DNA from: Siphonodentalium dalli
Lineage: Eukaryota; Mollusca; Scaphopoda; Gadilida; Siphonodentaliidae
Direction of reading: 5' to 3'
Assembly: GCA_032622095.1 (NCBI GenBank)
Contig: CP136061.1
Span: 117,188,754 to 117,252,753, forward strand
DNA: 64,000 nt
Positions 35,921 to 47,639 of the stretch are shown piece by piece (position 1 is the stretch's first letter; each line of letters starts with the position of its first letter). The translations under genes were made by a program, and so were the position numbers. The notes under the pieces are model-generated. The model was not told where the DNA came from and searched no databases. It saw only the letters and a list, made by a program, of their open reading frames with translations.

Positions 35921-36829
35921 GGAAGAGGTTATTTCATAGCGAAACGGAAATGGCCGGATTGTTGAGAATGGTAGTGATACATGTTTTGATTAGAACATGA
36001 TGTATCTGGACACTGCATTGGTCTACATGTATGTATACAGTTGTGCTCTAATTAATCGACCCCTTAACGACGTTGACCACCGATATTATTGCGTTACTCG
36101 ACCCTGTTGATGCCATTAATCGTGATCTACCTTGATACCACCTCGAGTTCGCGGTTAGACTGCACTTTCGTACAATGTTTATATGAATTTTATGTCGTTT
36201 TTTAAAGTCAGCATTTTAACCACAGCAGAGTGTATATTTCTGGCATGGCATGACGCTGCATTGATGATGCAATTGCAAATGTCAGCCAGTGACCAACTTT
36301 GAATATTGATTAAACCGTAAACAAATTATTAATTGAATATTGCTGTGAGTAATCGAAAAACTGGACTCTGTAAGGTGGCCATGTGAAAAATTAATGCGGA
36401 GTACAGCGGTCGCAAAATATAATTACTAACACCGCAGTAAGTTTACCCGCGATGCCACATGTCAACCACTTGACCGTTGTTGAATGGCGGTATGGTAACC
36501 GTTGTCATTAACGGCCTACAACATTGTTAAAGGGATCGATTATCTAAAGCATAGCTGTATTACGCTGCAGTGAACAAAGTCAACTTCTAATAACAGCTTG
36601 TGACTGGTTCAGTACTCGAGGACTCACTTGAAACATATTCCCGCAGAATACAACACATCATTAAAATAATATGTACTTCACATTACGGTCAGCTCTACTA
36701 ACAATGCACGAATTACACATATTCATGCTTGCATCTTTAATTCATTCTGAAGTGGATGTCATACTTTTCATTCATTCCATTATATGTCGTATACATGGCT
36801 ACACATAGTATGAATCTGAGTGAGTTTCG
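35921..36829. other. Stretch without a recognised gene
   Basis: AT-rich. I see neither conserved protein nor structured repeat. Confidence 0.5.
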
Positions 36830-39247
36830 GGATTCTGATGAATATAACTTTGCAATGAAATGGAACTAAGCGGAACAGGAAACTGACGATTATTTAAATT
36901 CTGCTATTAATACATGCAATGAATGTGGATACGTTTCACCACCACATGCTATATATCAAGCAAATAAAAAACAAACATTTTCAATATTCACTTCAACTGT
37001 CGAAGCATTAACGCGACTTTCGATTCATTGTGTAATCTCATGTGCGACTTAAACTCGAATAATAATTCATTCGACGTTATGGCTTTAACTGAAACATATA
37101 AAATACGACAAGCATCACACTTTAAAATACCGTGATATCATCCTATGAAGTTCAAGTGTAGAGCTAATGACGATGATGATATTCCCCAAAACCGGTTCAT
37201 AACGAAGAGCGTTCTTAATGGTGAGTATGTGTACTCGTTTCAACGTAAAACTGATTGATGTTACGAAGAGCGTTCTTAATTGTAATCGTTTGTACTAATC
37301 CAGCCATTGTTGATGTAATGAGGTGGTGAGTGCCTTTACATAAAAAGAATCCATTCATTATAAAAATCGACCCGACCTTAGTGAATTTATTCCACACGTA
37401 TTAGAAACAATATTCGTGAAAATTAACCCAGGAAAAAATACCGCGACAAAGGCCAACATCGATCAATTCTTGAAAAAATTCGACGACATTCTAGAAACAA
37501 ATAATAACCACAAATCACATATATCAGGAGACTTTAGTATTGACCGACTCAATTTCAACTCACATACAAAATGAATGACTTCATAAATAATATTTTCACT
37601 ACAGGAATCGTGCCAAGGATAACTAAACCTACTCGAATGAGTGATCATTCGGCAACTTTTATCGATAATATATATACTAGTAACCTACAAGGCGAATGCA
37701 AATAAGGTTTATACCACGATCGCCTATCTTACTATATACATGTAAATAAAGCCATCTGTTTAAATTTTACATTTAATCAACACCTATTGATTAAACGTGC
37801 CTACTGTTGACTAAACTTCGCAGAGTGGATTAAACTTTCTCCATGCAATTTCAACGGAAAAGTGTTTATCCATCGCATTGTAAAGATCGTGGCATAAACA
37901 AAATATACGCATAGTGTTTCTGAATAACAAATTTAATCCACTCGTGGGATTGGCGATTTACACCACTCGCTGAAGCTCGTTGTGTAAATCGCCAATCCCA
38001 CTCGTGGATTAAATTTGTTATTCAGAAACACTATGCGTATATTCTATATATAATCAAATGCGATGTATCCGATCACTTCGGCATATTTTATTCAGAATAT
38101 AACCAAAAAAGACAAAACAGCACCAATAATAACGAAACTACCACTAATAAAAGAAGTTTTAATCCTGGTAACATAATTAGATTCAATCATCTTTTAGACC
38201 AAGCATACGAAAACTTCTTAGACATCTATATGAACGCATATGAACTAGCTTTTCCCATAAAAAGTCGACATATACCCAAAATATTCATAAAACGCGAACC
38301 TTGGATGACATCTGGATTGACTAAGTATTGTTAAGAATCAGCTATATTCACGCAAATTGAATAAATATACGGAAACGAACGTAAATAAATATTTGAGTTA
38401 TCGTACCCTATAAAATAAACTAATCAGAAGGAGTAAAAATTTATACTACACAAATATTCTAGAAGTAAATAAAACTAACTTAAAGAAAATATGGGAAATA
38501 CTTAAGGGTGCATGTATTGAAGATAAATGGAAACCCAAGTAATAACCCAAGTCCTCTACCGAAAACGGAATAAAACTCGAAAATTCCAAACTCATATCGG
38601 AAAAGTTCAAAAATTGGGCAGGAAACTAGCCAGCTCAATGAACATCAAACTGACTCTCATTTTACAGATTTTCTCCACAACCGAAACCAGACGAAATCAA
38701 TTTCAAAATAATTCCGACCTCTATCCAGGAGATCATCCTTATATGTTTCTCTATGACTGGGAAAGTATCAAGGGATTCACTGGTATATCAACTAAACCTA
38801 TCGAGGAAACAATTGAGGAGATAGCCCAGCATTATTGCATACGTATAACTTGTCTTTAGAGCATGGAACGGTCCCTAACGAAATAAACATTTCTAAAGTA
38901 GTCCCGTACCCAAACAATACTACCACTCATGATATTTCCAACCACAGACCTATCAGCATTCTTCCAGCTATCTCTAAACTTCTAGAAAAAATAATGCATA
39001 AACTATTACTTGACTGCTTAAATGGACAAAACATTCTCTATAAACACCAATACGGCTTCCGTCCTCATCATTCAACTTTCCATCCTGTATTATTTCTCGT
39101 CGATCAAGTTGTCTCAAATAATGACAAAATGACAAGAGACTCCGCTTTAGCTCTATTTCTTGACCTCTCGAAAGCATTTGACACGATAAATCACGATATT
39201 TTGCTTCATAAACTAGATCAATATGGCATACGAGGCATTTTATTTTT
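36830..39247 (+). pseudogene. Degenerate LINE (non-LTR retrotransposon) with endonuclease and RT remains
   Basis: Several frames carry pieces of one non-LTR retrotransposon ORF2 in the right order. An APE-type endonuclease start (HFNCRSIN, then DVMALTETY) is near 36980-37100. SGDFSIDRLNFNS and FIDNIYTSN are near 37530-37690, and SDHFGIFYSEY is near 38070. Reverse transcriptase motifs [26 protein letters not shown] and [19 protein letters not shown] lie at 38940-39220. This fits a CR1/Jockey-type element. Stops, frameshifts and the hairpin inserted at 37902-38043 kill it. The sequence is cut after the FDTINHD motif by the hairpin at 39248, so the YADD box and the 3' end are missing. Confidence 0.85.
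37902..38043. mobile_element. Nearly perfect 62-bp-stem hairpin inserted in the LINE
   Basis: AATATACGCATAGTGTTTCT opens the left arm and its exact complement closes the right arm. The stem is about 62 bp with one 2-base internal mismatch (within CCACTCGTGG) and an 18-base tip containing GCTGAAGCTC. It interrupts endonuclease-domain coding sequence. The near-perfect stem inside a decayed LINE indicates a younger foldback-type insertion. Adjacent bases 37716-37901 may belong to the same insertion. Confidence 0.75.
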
Positions 39248-39285
39248 CACCCACTGACCGACGCGCGAAGCGCGTCCAGTGGGTG
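39248..39285. repeat. 38-base hairpin at the point where the LINE is cut
   Basis: CACCCACTG pairs with CAGTGGGTG and, inside it, GACGCGC pairs with GCGCGTC around a GAA tip. Its position at an abrupt end of the LINE suggests the terminus of another mobile element. What follows (39286-39400) includes a 25-30 base direct repeat (CATGCGTTTCTGCTGA twice). Confidence 0.55.
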
Positions 39286-39399
39286 TCTATAATCGTAGGA
39301 CTCATGCGTTTCTGCTGAATTGAACTAGTGCCTATGCGTTTCTGCTGAGCTGCACTAACGTTTGATCGCAAAATAAAATTATAATCATTATCAAAGCAC

Positions 39400-40130
39400 A
39401 CGTTTGGATAACACCGCCATAAACAGTGACATATTATGATGTTGAGCTCGTATCGTGAATAAAATTAGAGTTATAACTTATAAAACTAAGAATTACTGCT
39501 AAAGTATTTCTACCAATTGAGTAACTAGATTCAGTTTGAGCTGGAACTTGAGAACTTTTTAATTTCAACCAATTGAAATGTCGTTGGGAGTGGAAAGGGT
39601 TAAGGTTGGGAAGCAACGCTAATGACGTCATCGTAAACAAGGCGCCTCAAAATAAAATCGTACACATGTACATGTCTCGCTTCGTCTCGGAAGCTCATTT
39701 AAATTCATTCATTTTGACTGTTTCTGTGTCCTAAGATATTAAAAACTTGCGGGATATCTTTGAATGTGCTTAGGAAGGATTGTATTGATATCTAATTTAT
39801 TGGATTTACCTCCCAAAAAGGTGAGTTTAAAGCCTGCATTTGTTCAATGTGTTGTCATTAATGTCAATCTGATTATGACAGTGACAGCGCTCGTCTGCAA
39901 CTGTAATTGGCTGAATTCGCGTGTTTGAAGCAAACGTTTTCTCATTTCGATTCTTTCAAAATGCACCATAATCTGTCAAATTCTCTCAATAATTATATCT
40001 AAATACATCTTAGCTATTGTTCGGATCAGATCTCCCCGTCGAGAGAGCGATATTTTTACCAAAACGACACTTGAGAAAATGATTGTTAAATTTGTTTATG
40101 GCAAAATTACCGCTGGTTTACGCTGGATTT
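39400..40130. other. Stretch without a recognised gene
   Basis: No conserved protein and no clear repeat. Confidence 0.5.
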
Positions 40131-40655
40131 TTATCATCGAAACAAATCAATTTATTCCATCTAAAAGATAATTACGTGCTGTCGTTTTAGGAATGTAGAA
40201 GTATTCCACGCAGAAACACCGAGTCTCAGCTTAAAATTTTGAAAAATAACAGTTTTATCGACATAAATCAATTTGAATGGGACAATCCCATGTTAAAATT
40301 TATCATCGAAAAAATTCATTTCTTCCATCTAAAACATAATTACGCGATGGACACTGTCATTTTAGGAATAGATAAGTATTCCACGCAGACATACCAAGTC
40401 TCAGCTTAAAATTTTGAAAAATAAGAGTTTTATGGACATAAATAGTTTTGAATGGCAAATCCTATATTAAAATTTATCATCGAAAATAAATTCTTTCCGC
40501 CATCTAAAACATAATTACGTGCTGGAACCTGTCAGTTTAGGAATATATAAGTATTTCACCCAGACACACCAAGTCTCAGCTTAAAATTTTGAAAAATAAG
40601 AGTTTTATTGACATACGGTAAATCGATTTGAATGGGAAATCCTGTGTTAAATAAA
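40131..40655. repeat. Tandem repeat of about 175 bases, three units
   Basis: AGTCTCAGCTTAAAATTTTG recurs at about 40222, 40399 and 40570. Each unit begins with a TTTATCATCGAAAA-like word and contains a TTAGGAAT...AAGTATTCCAC block. Confidence 0.85.
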
Positions 40656-40729
40656 TTTTAGGGCCCTGCGAATGTTTTCTGAGGTGCTTCATATTGGACA
40701 CCAGGGTACTTATTTGACAATTTCTACAT

Positions 40730-41640
40730 TATAATTGTGCGACAGTACAGTCGCATTACTTTATAAGTCAACATTGGTCACTATCACTCAACAAATATAT
40801 TTTGGTCTATCGTATCAACCCCTATTTTCCCCGCATATAGGCTGACTAAGTGTCAACATTGGTCTTTATCGCTCTACTAATTTATATTGTTTCATCAGTA
40901 TTAACCGCATATCCAATTATCCACAATGTAACCAACCCAACTCTAATCCCGGTCCAATTTATTATTTTTTTCATCGGTATAGTCGAGTTATGTACATATT
41001 TTTATCATGTGATCAATACTTATGTTTATGGTATTACATGTACTATGCCGTACACGTATATCAATTGCTATTCCTTTCTATATAATTCTGGTGCCATATT
41101 TTGAGATAGAGATAATTTCAGACCCCCCCCCCCCCCAATTTTATACAATTGTCGCTACACGGCTACAGTACAGTCGCGATGCATTACATGGCAACATTGA
41201 TCACTATAGCTCTACTAATTTATGTCAGTTCATCGTATGAACTCCTTTTACTCGATATAACCAACCCAACATCTAATTCGGGCCCAAATTATTATTTTTC
41301 TTTTCATCGGTATAGTTGTGTTATATACATATTTTATAATTTGATTCTAATTTTCATTGTACCACAAAAGAAGTCGATAAATAACTATTCTGGCACTATA
41401 TAGAGATAACTAAGTTTCTGACCCCTCCCCCCCCATGTTATAGCCTTGTCGCAACAATAGAGTTGAGATTCATAATATATCAACATTGGTAATTATCGCT
41501 CTTCAAATCTATATCGGTATCAACCCATATTTCCCCGTAGCGCCCACCCCTCCCCAAATTTTTCATTTGTATTATAGACTCGTTACATATACATTTTATC
41601 ATTTGATACTGATTTGTATTCTGTATTTCTCTTCTGTTCA
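40730..41640. repeat. Diverged tandem repeat of about 300 bases
   Basis: CAACATTGGT with CGCTCTACTAATTTATAT and CATCGGTATAGT blocks recurs with starts near 40769, 40855, 41190 and 41482, with poly-C tracts between units. Open frames here (for example 40850-41104) resemble each other only because of the repeat. Confidence 0.7.
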
Positions 41641-41802
41641 ACAATGCCAAAATCATAACGGTGCAATGCCTTGTAACATTTGCTTCAACATGCCGAGTTC
41701 CGCTGCAGACGATAGAAAACTGACAACATTTTGAAATGTAAACAGGCTTCAAACTCACCAAAACCAAAGGTCCCAAGCCAAGGTCCAAAATCCCCAACAC
41801 AC

Positions 41803-42060
41803 TGATGTGAGGTATAATGATAACCATCTAAATAACCAATATAAGGATGTGAGGTATAATGATAACTCCATCTAAATAACCAATACAATGATGCGATGTT
41901 TAATTATAACTCCATCTACATAACCTGCAATATAGGATGTGAAGTTTAATGATAACCCCATCCACATAACCAATATACGGATGTGAGGTTTAATGATAAC
42001 CCCATCCGCATAACCAATATAAGGATGTGAGGTTAATGATAACTACATCCACATAACTAC
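41803..42060. repeat. 44-base tandem repeat, about six units
   Basis: The unit is GGATGTGAGGTTTAATGATA followed by ACCCCATCCACATAACCAAT, with small variations. Confidence 0.85.
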
Positions 42061-42369
42061 TAAATATGTCTGAAAATTAAACAAACAAAAATTAAATTCC
42101 ATGATGGCGTCCAATATGGACTACCTAATTCTGCTCCAAAAACATGTATTTTGAATATATGGATGTTTATGGGGAGAAACCGATTATTTCAATGACATTT
42201 TAATTCAATTGGGGCCAAAAGCCGACCTACATGTACGGGAGCGCGACTGTATCTTCAGCATATGTGCATCTTTAATAAGCCAACAATTGGAATACCAACA
42301 GAGAAGATTGGCGTCGGTCACTTGCACATAGACATCATTGATGATCTCTATGGGGAAACAAAATTGACA

Positions 42370-42830
42370 TTTAATAGACAATTTCGATTAACCGCAATAA
42401 CTTAAGGAATCTCTAATTGCGCTTAAGCCCAATGGGAATGCAATAAGACATTCCTTATTATGCTTAACAGCAATTACATCCCATTGCACTTAAACACAAT
42501 TAATATCTCTCTCATTAGATCACCCTTCTGCAAATAGTAGAATAATCCTATATTTGTTCCACCCATTGTACCATGGAGATGGACTACACCACCTGAGTTA
42601 TAAGGAGTTTATGTACTATATATAATATATTATTCCTTATTAAGAGATTCATTATTGGGCTTTATCAGCGCAATTTGAATATTTTTCATTGCGCTTAAGC
42701 GCGATTAAATATTCCCTTATTGCACTTAAGCACAATAGAGATTCCCTTATTGAGCTTATAAGCGTAATAAGGAACATCCCTTATTGTGCTTAAGCACAAT
42801 TAGCTCTTCTTGCGCTTAATTAAAAAAAAA
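42370..42830. repeat. Minisatellite of palindromic GCGCTTAAGCGC-type words
   Basis: TTGCGCTTAAGCGC, TTGCACTTAAGCACAAT and TTGTGCTTAAGCACAAT variants, each self-complementary, alternate with ATTCCCTTATT-like spacers. The most regular part is about 42690-42825. Confidence 0.7.
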
Positions 42831-43193
42831 AGTTATAATTTTATTGTAACTATTGGTTTGTCCTTTAATATTCCCATACATCATGCCCACATATATTATA
42901 ATAGAATAGTACTATTATTATTAATAGTGCTCGTAGTAGTTAATACCACCTTACCGTTAATATTCTAGCATGGTTAGTTTCAAAATCATAACGTTAATTG
43001 TTATTACTATTTGTGTGTACTGTACGGTACATGTACATCAGTCATCAATTGAGAAACTGCCTGGTTGAATACCTACCATAAATGGTGGGTTATTCCCACA
43101 TTCAAGCTGTTGGACCCCTCCCCCTGATAACTTATCAATACCACTCAGGACAGTGGGTGTTTTTCCTCAATTAATTGAATTTCTTGTTTTCAG
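42831..43193. other. Non-coding stretch ending in a splice acceptor
   Basis: Ends in a pyrimidine-rich TTTCTTGTTTTCAG directly before the propeller exon, so the last part is probably intron. Confidence 0.5.
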
Positions 43194-44011
43194 AAAGTCA
43201 TGTCGGTCGCTGCATTCTGTGAATTCGACTCCCGTCCGAAACCTGTTAGGGCTATAGATCAATTAGTGAAGGATTTTGAATTCTCTTGTAGAGGAACACG
43301 CTCGGCCATGGCATTCATCGACAAGTCACCTGCCTCCGATATGATTATAGCAACCGAGGACCCGAACACGCTCAATGTGGTAAAACAAAGAGGAACAACC
43401 ATCAAGTCTGTCGCTCTCACGATCGATAAACCACCTACTGGTATTTGTCTTCTGGACAATCGAATCTATCTAACACAGTCACATCAAGTTGAATATAAGA
43501 TATCAGTGTATAAAACCTCAGATCTCAGTCATCTAACATCGTTCTCGGCCCCCGGAAGATGTAGAAGTATCAAGACTGTTGGGGACAGATTACTCGTTGC
43601 ATGTCCCGATGTTCGTTGTGTACGTGCGCTATCAACGAGTGGTGACGTCATTGCTCAGTCGTCACACATCTTCAAGTCTCCATTTGAGCTGACTGTACCA
43701 CCGGAGGCTGACGCCGTGCTTATTATGGATGTGTTAGCACATCAGGTAGTCGTGTTGTCCCCGGATCTCGCGACACATGTTAGAACGATACAGTGTGACG
43801 ATTATATCGGTATGTGTGTGTTTGGAGACTAATATTACGTCTGTGACTACCTTAGTAATCAAGTGATAGAACTGAGTCGTGACGGACAACGTAGGCGCTC
43901 AGTAATATCAGTAACCACACCCTTCGGAATATGCGTCAATCCTGCCAGCATGTGCTTCATGATTTCCAATCTTCAGCATAATTCGATTGCTTCATACAAG
44001 GGCCATGTATA
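43194..44011 (+). pseudogene. Beta-propeller exon of a TRIM/NHL-like protein, broken by one stop
   Basis: After an acceptor (TTTTCAG) the frame starts MSVAAFCEFDS and stays open for 210 codons. Repeated beta-propeller signatures are visible: GTRSAMAFID, DNRIYLTQS, TVGDRLLVACPD, EADAVLIMDVLAHQVVVLSPD. A TAA at 43830-43832 follows FGD. The same frame then continues YYVCDYLSNQVIELSRDG, PFGICVNP and SNLQHNSIASYKGHV to a TAG at 44009-44011. The stop falls inside a blade, so this copy is probably a pseudogene or carries a nonsense allele. The first bases (AAAGTCATGTCGGTCGCTGC) match the starts of the exons at 63257 and 63396. NHL-type propellers bind RNA or proteins. Confidence 0.7.
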
Positions 44012-44024
44012 GATAGAGGATATC

Positions 44025-44170
44025 TAGTGTTTTTGAGTGGATACCAAAAAATATGTCATGAGTGAGCGAGACAAATGTTTATTTATACAAGCGGCTTGTC
44101 GCGAGCGAAAAATAAACATTTGTCGCGGTCACGAATGACATATTTTTCGGTATCCACTCAAAAAACACTA
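44025..44170. repeat. Foldback hairpin 1 after the propeller exon
   Basis: TAGTGTTTTTGAGTGGATACC pairs with the complement ending in AACACTA, and the stem continues through ACAAATGTTTATTT/AAATAAACATTTGT. The tip has CGGCTTGTCGCGAGCG. A few mismatches; no coding content. Confidence 0.75.
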
Positions 44171-44180
44171 TATATAGAGG

Positions 44181-44320
44181 ATCTCACATGAGTTTCTATT
44201 TTATACGGAATTTATCAACCGAGTTCACTAAGTTCGATTTGAGCCGAGGTTTACCGAGGCTCAAATAGAATTTAGTGGACGAGGTTGATAAATTACGTAT
44301 AAAATAGAACGAGTTTGAGA
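44181..44320. repeat. Foldback hairpin 2, directly next to hairpin 1
   Basis: CTATTTTATACG, AATTTATCAACC and ATTTGAGCC pair with their near complements about 50-100 bases on. The tip is GAGGTTTACCGAGG. The two hairpins are about ten bases apart. Confidence 0.7.
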
Positions 44321-44930
44321 TACGTTTTATCACATGGTCATATAATCGCTTACATTTTATAGAAAACAACAACAATTAACAGACAGAGAACTTTGTCCCA
44401 AAGAGCAGCGTGACGTCATTGCACGCGACGATATATTACACGTGTCTATTACGCTCGAATATTACATAGGAAAATAGTGCTAATCATGTGATAAATTCTT
44501 GTTATTATATGCATATACAAAGAAATTCACCGTTCCCGACGTTTTTAATGATCTCACACTCATCTTCAATCGATGCATCATTTTTGAAGCCATCAGCTGG
44601 TCGATGCCTGTTCACACAATGCTACTTCACCATCCGCAGAATATGAATATATAGTTCCTGTATTCTTCTCTTTATTTCCCCCACAAATATGTCGAATTTC
44701 AAAATAAAATAGATTTTATTTACAATTGTAATATCAGGGAATATAATGTAAATTAGAATATCACAATGGGTTCTTTCACTTTGTCCTTCTTCAACAGTAC
44801 AAACCGGAATCAGTATTGGTACAGGCAAGTAAATCGGTCGCACGCGCGGGCTAGTGTGAAAGTATATTCTTCTATATCCCATTCTGGGTGATATTGATGT
44901 TTATCTGAACGCGTTTTTTCTATCATTCAG
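44321..44930. other. Stretch without a recognised gene
   Basis: AT-rich, with no conserved protein and no repeat that I recognise. Confidence 0.5.
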
Positions 44931-44934
44931 TGTT

Positions 44935-46450
44935 GAGCGTATATACAATGTGTTTCATGGTTTCAAATGGGAAGAATAAGTCGATTGCTTCATACCAGTG
45001 CCATGTATAGAATGTGCCTCATGGTTTCAAATGGGAAGAATGAGTCGATTGATCCATACACGGGCCATATATAGAATGTGCTTCATGGTGTCAAATTATA
45101 AGAATAAGTCGATTGATTCATACAAGTGTCATGCATAGGATGTAGTTCATGGTTTCAAATTATAAGAATAATTCGATTGCTTCATACAAGGGTCATGTAT
45201 ATATTGTGCTTCATGGTTTCAAATTATAAGAATAAGTCGATTGCTTCAAACAAGGCACAAGGGTCATGTATAGAATGTGCTTCATGTTTTAAAATTATAA
45301 GAATAAGTCGATTGCTTCACACAAGGCACAAGGGTCATGTATATAATGTGTTTCATGGTTTCAAATTATAAGAATACGTCGATTGCTTCATACAAGGCAC
45401 AAGGGTCATGTATAGAATGTGTTTCATGGTTTCAAATTATAAGAATAAGTCGATTGCTTAATACAAGGCACAAGGGTCATGTATAGAATGTGCTTCATGG
45501 TTTCAAATTATAAGAATACGTCGATTGCTTCATACAAGGCCCAAGGGTCATGTATAAAATGTGCTTCATGATTTCAAATTATAAGAATATGTCGATTGCT
45601 TCATACAAGGGTCTTGTATAGAATGTGCTTCATGGTTTCAAATTATAAGAATACGTCGATTGATTCATATAAGGGTAAAGGGTCATGTATAGAATGTGCT
45701 TCATAGTTTCAAATTATAAGAATAAGTCGATTGCTTCATACAAGGCACAAGGGTCATGTATAGAATGTGCTTCATGGTTTCAAATTATAAGAATATGTCG
45801 ATTGCTTCATACAAGGCACAAGGGTCATGTATATAATGTGTTTCATGGTTTCAAATTATACGAATATGTCGATTGCTTCACACAAGGCACAAGGGTCATG
45901 TATAGAATGTGTTTCATGGTTTCAAATTATAAGAATAAGTCGATTGCTTCACACAAGGGTCATGTATAAAATGTGCTTCATGGTGTCAAATTATAAGAAT
46001 AAGTCGATTGTTTCATATAAGGGTCATGTATAAAATGTGCTTCATGGTCTCAAATTATAAGAATAAGTCGATTTCTTCATACAATGGTCAAGTATAGAAT
46101 GTGCTTCATGGTGTCAAATTATAAGAATACGTCGATTGTTTCATATAAGGGTCATGTATAGAATGTGCTTCTTGGTTTCAAATTATAAGAATAAGTCGAT
46201 TGTTTCATACAATGGTCATTTATTGATTGATTCATACAAGGGTCATGTATTGATTGCTTCATGCAAGGGTCATATATAGATTGTTTCATATAAGGATCAT
46301 GTATAGAATGTGCTTCTTGGTTTCAAATTATAAGAATAAGTCGATTGTTTCATACAATGGTCAAGTATAGAATGTGCTTCATGGTTTCAAATTATAAGAA
46401 TAAGTCGATTGTTTCATACAAGGGTCATTTATTGATTGTTTCATACAAGG
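44935..46450. repeat. Tandem array (64/71 bases) derived from the end of the propeller exon
   Basis: About 21 units contain TTTCAAATTATAAGAATAAG, TCGATTGCTTCATACAAGGG and TCATGTATAGAATGTGCTTC. Most are 64 bases, and several have a 7-base insert (71). The unit matches the last coding stretch of the exon at 43951-44011, and read in that frame it gives VSNYKNKSIASYKGHV and a stop. Open frames within the array are therefore repeat by-products. Confidence 0.9.
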
Positions 46451-46451
46451 G

Positions 46452-47620
46452 TCATGTATAGATTGCTTCATACAAGGTCCATGTATATTGTATAGATATT
46501 GCATCATACATATATATAGAATGCTTCATACAATGGTCATATTTAGATATTGCATCATACATAAATATATAGAATACAAGGCTCATGTATATATATTGCA
46601 TCATACCTATATATAGAATACAAGGGCCATGTATATATATTGCACCTTGCATATATATAGAATACAAAGGCCATGTATAGGATGTATATAATGTATAGAA
46701 TGTATATATTTATAGATATTGCATCATACATAGATATAGAATACAAGGACCATGTATAGAATGTATATATTTATAGTTATTGCATCATACATATATATAT
46801 AATAAACGGTCCATGCATAGATATTGCATCATACATATATATATAGAATAAAAGGTTCATGTATAGATATTGTATCATACATATATATAATAAAAGGTCC
46901 ATGTATAGATATTGTAGCAAACATATATATATAATACAAGGTCCATGTATATATATATATATATATTGCATCGTACATATATATAATGCTTCATACGAGG
47001 GTCATGTACAGATATTGCATCATACATATATATATATATATATAGAATACAAGGGCCCTGTATATATATTGCATCATACATATATATAATACAAGGGTCA
47101 TGTATAGATATTGCATCATACATATATATAATACAAGGTCCATGTATAGAATGTATATAATGTATAGATTTATAGATATTGCATCATATAAGGTCCATGT
47201 ATAGATATTGCATCATACATATATATATAATACAAGGGCCATGTATAGATATTGTATCATGCATATATATAGAATACAAGGACCATGTATATATGTTGCA
47301 TCATACATATACACATATAATACAAGGTCCATGTATAGATATTGCATCATACATATATATAGATTGCTTCATACAAGGGTCATGTATAGATATTGCATCA
47401 TACATATATATAGAATACAATGGCCATGTATAGATATTGCATGATACATATATATATATAATACAAGGTCCATGTATAGATATTGCATCATACATGTATA
47501 TAGAATGCGTCATACAAGGTCCATGTATAGATATTGCATCATACATATATAAAGAATGCGTCATACAAGGGCCATATATAGATATCGCATCATACATATA
47601 TATAGAATGCCTATATACAA
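46452..47620. repeat. Second tandem array, (TA)-rich, grown from the first
   Basis: Units of about 40-75 bases contain CAAGGTCCATGTATAGATAT, TGCATCATACATATATATA and often GAATGCTTCATACAAGG. The CATACAAGG...CATGTATAGA core is shared with the array before it, so this is probably a derivative with an added TA-rich segment. Confidence 0.85.
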
Positions 47621-47639
47621 CACTATGTTAAAGGCCCAT

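Noticed and set aside
45126-46033. Open frames of 68-94 codons repeating NYKNKSIAS
   Set aside because: They run through different frames of the 64/71-base tandem units and have no exon signals, so they are by-products of the satellite.
44935-46450. CRISPR-like array
   Set aside because: Units are continuous with no unique spacers and the genome is eukaryotic.
46452-47631. Open frames rich in Ile, Tyr, Met and Cys
   Set aside because: They are translations of the TA-rich tandem array on both strands.
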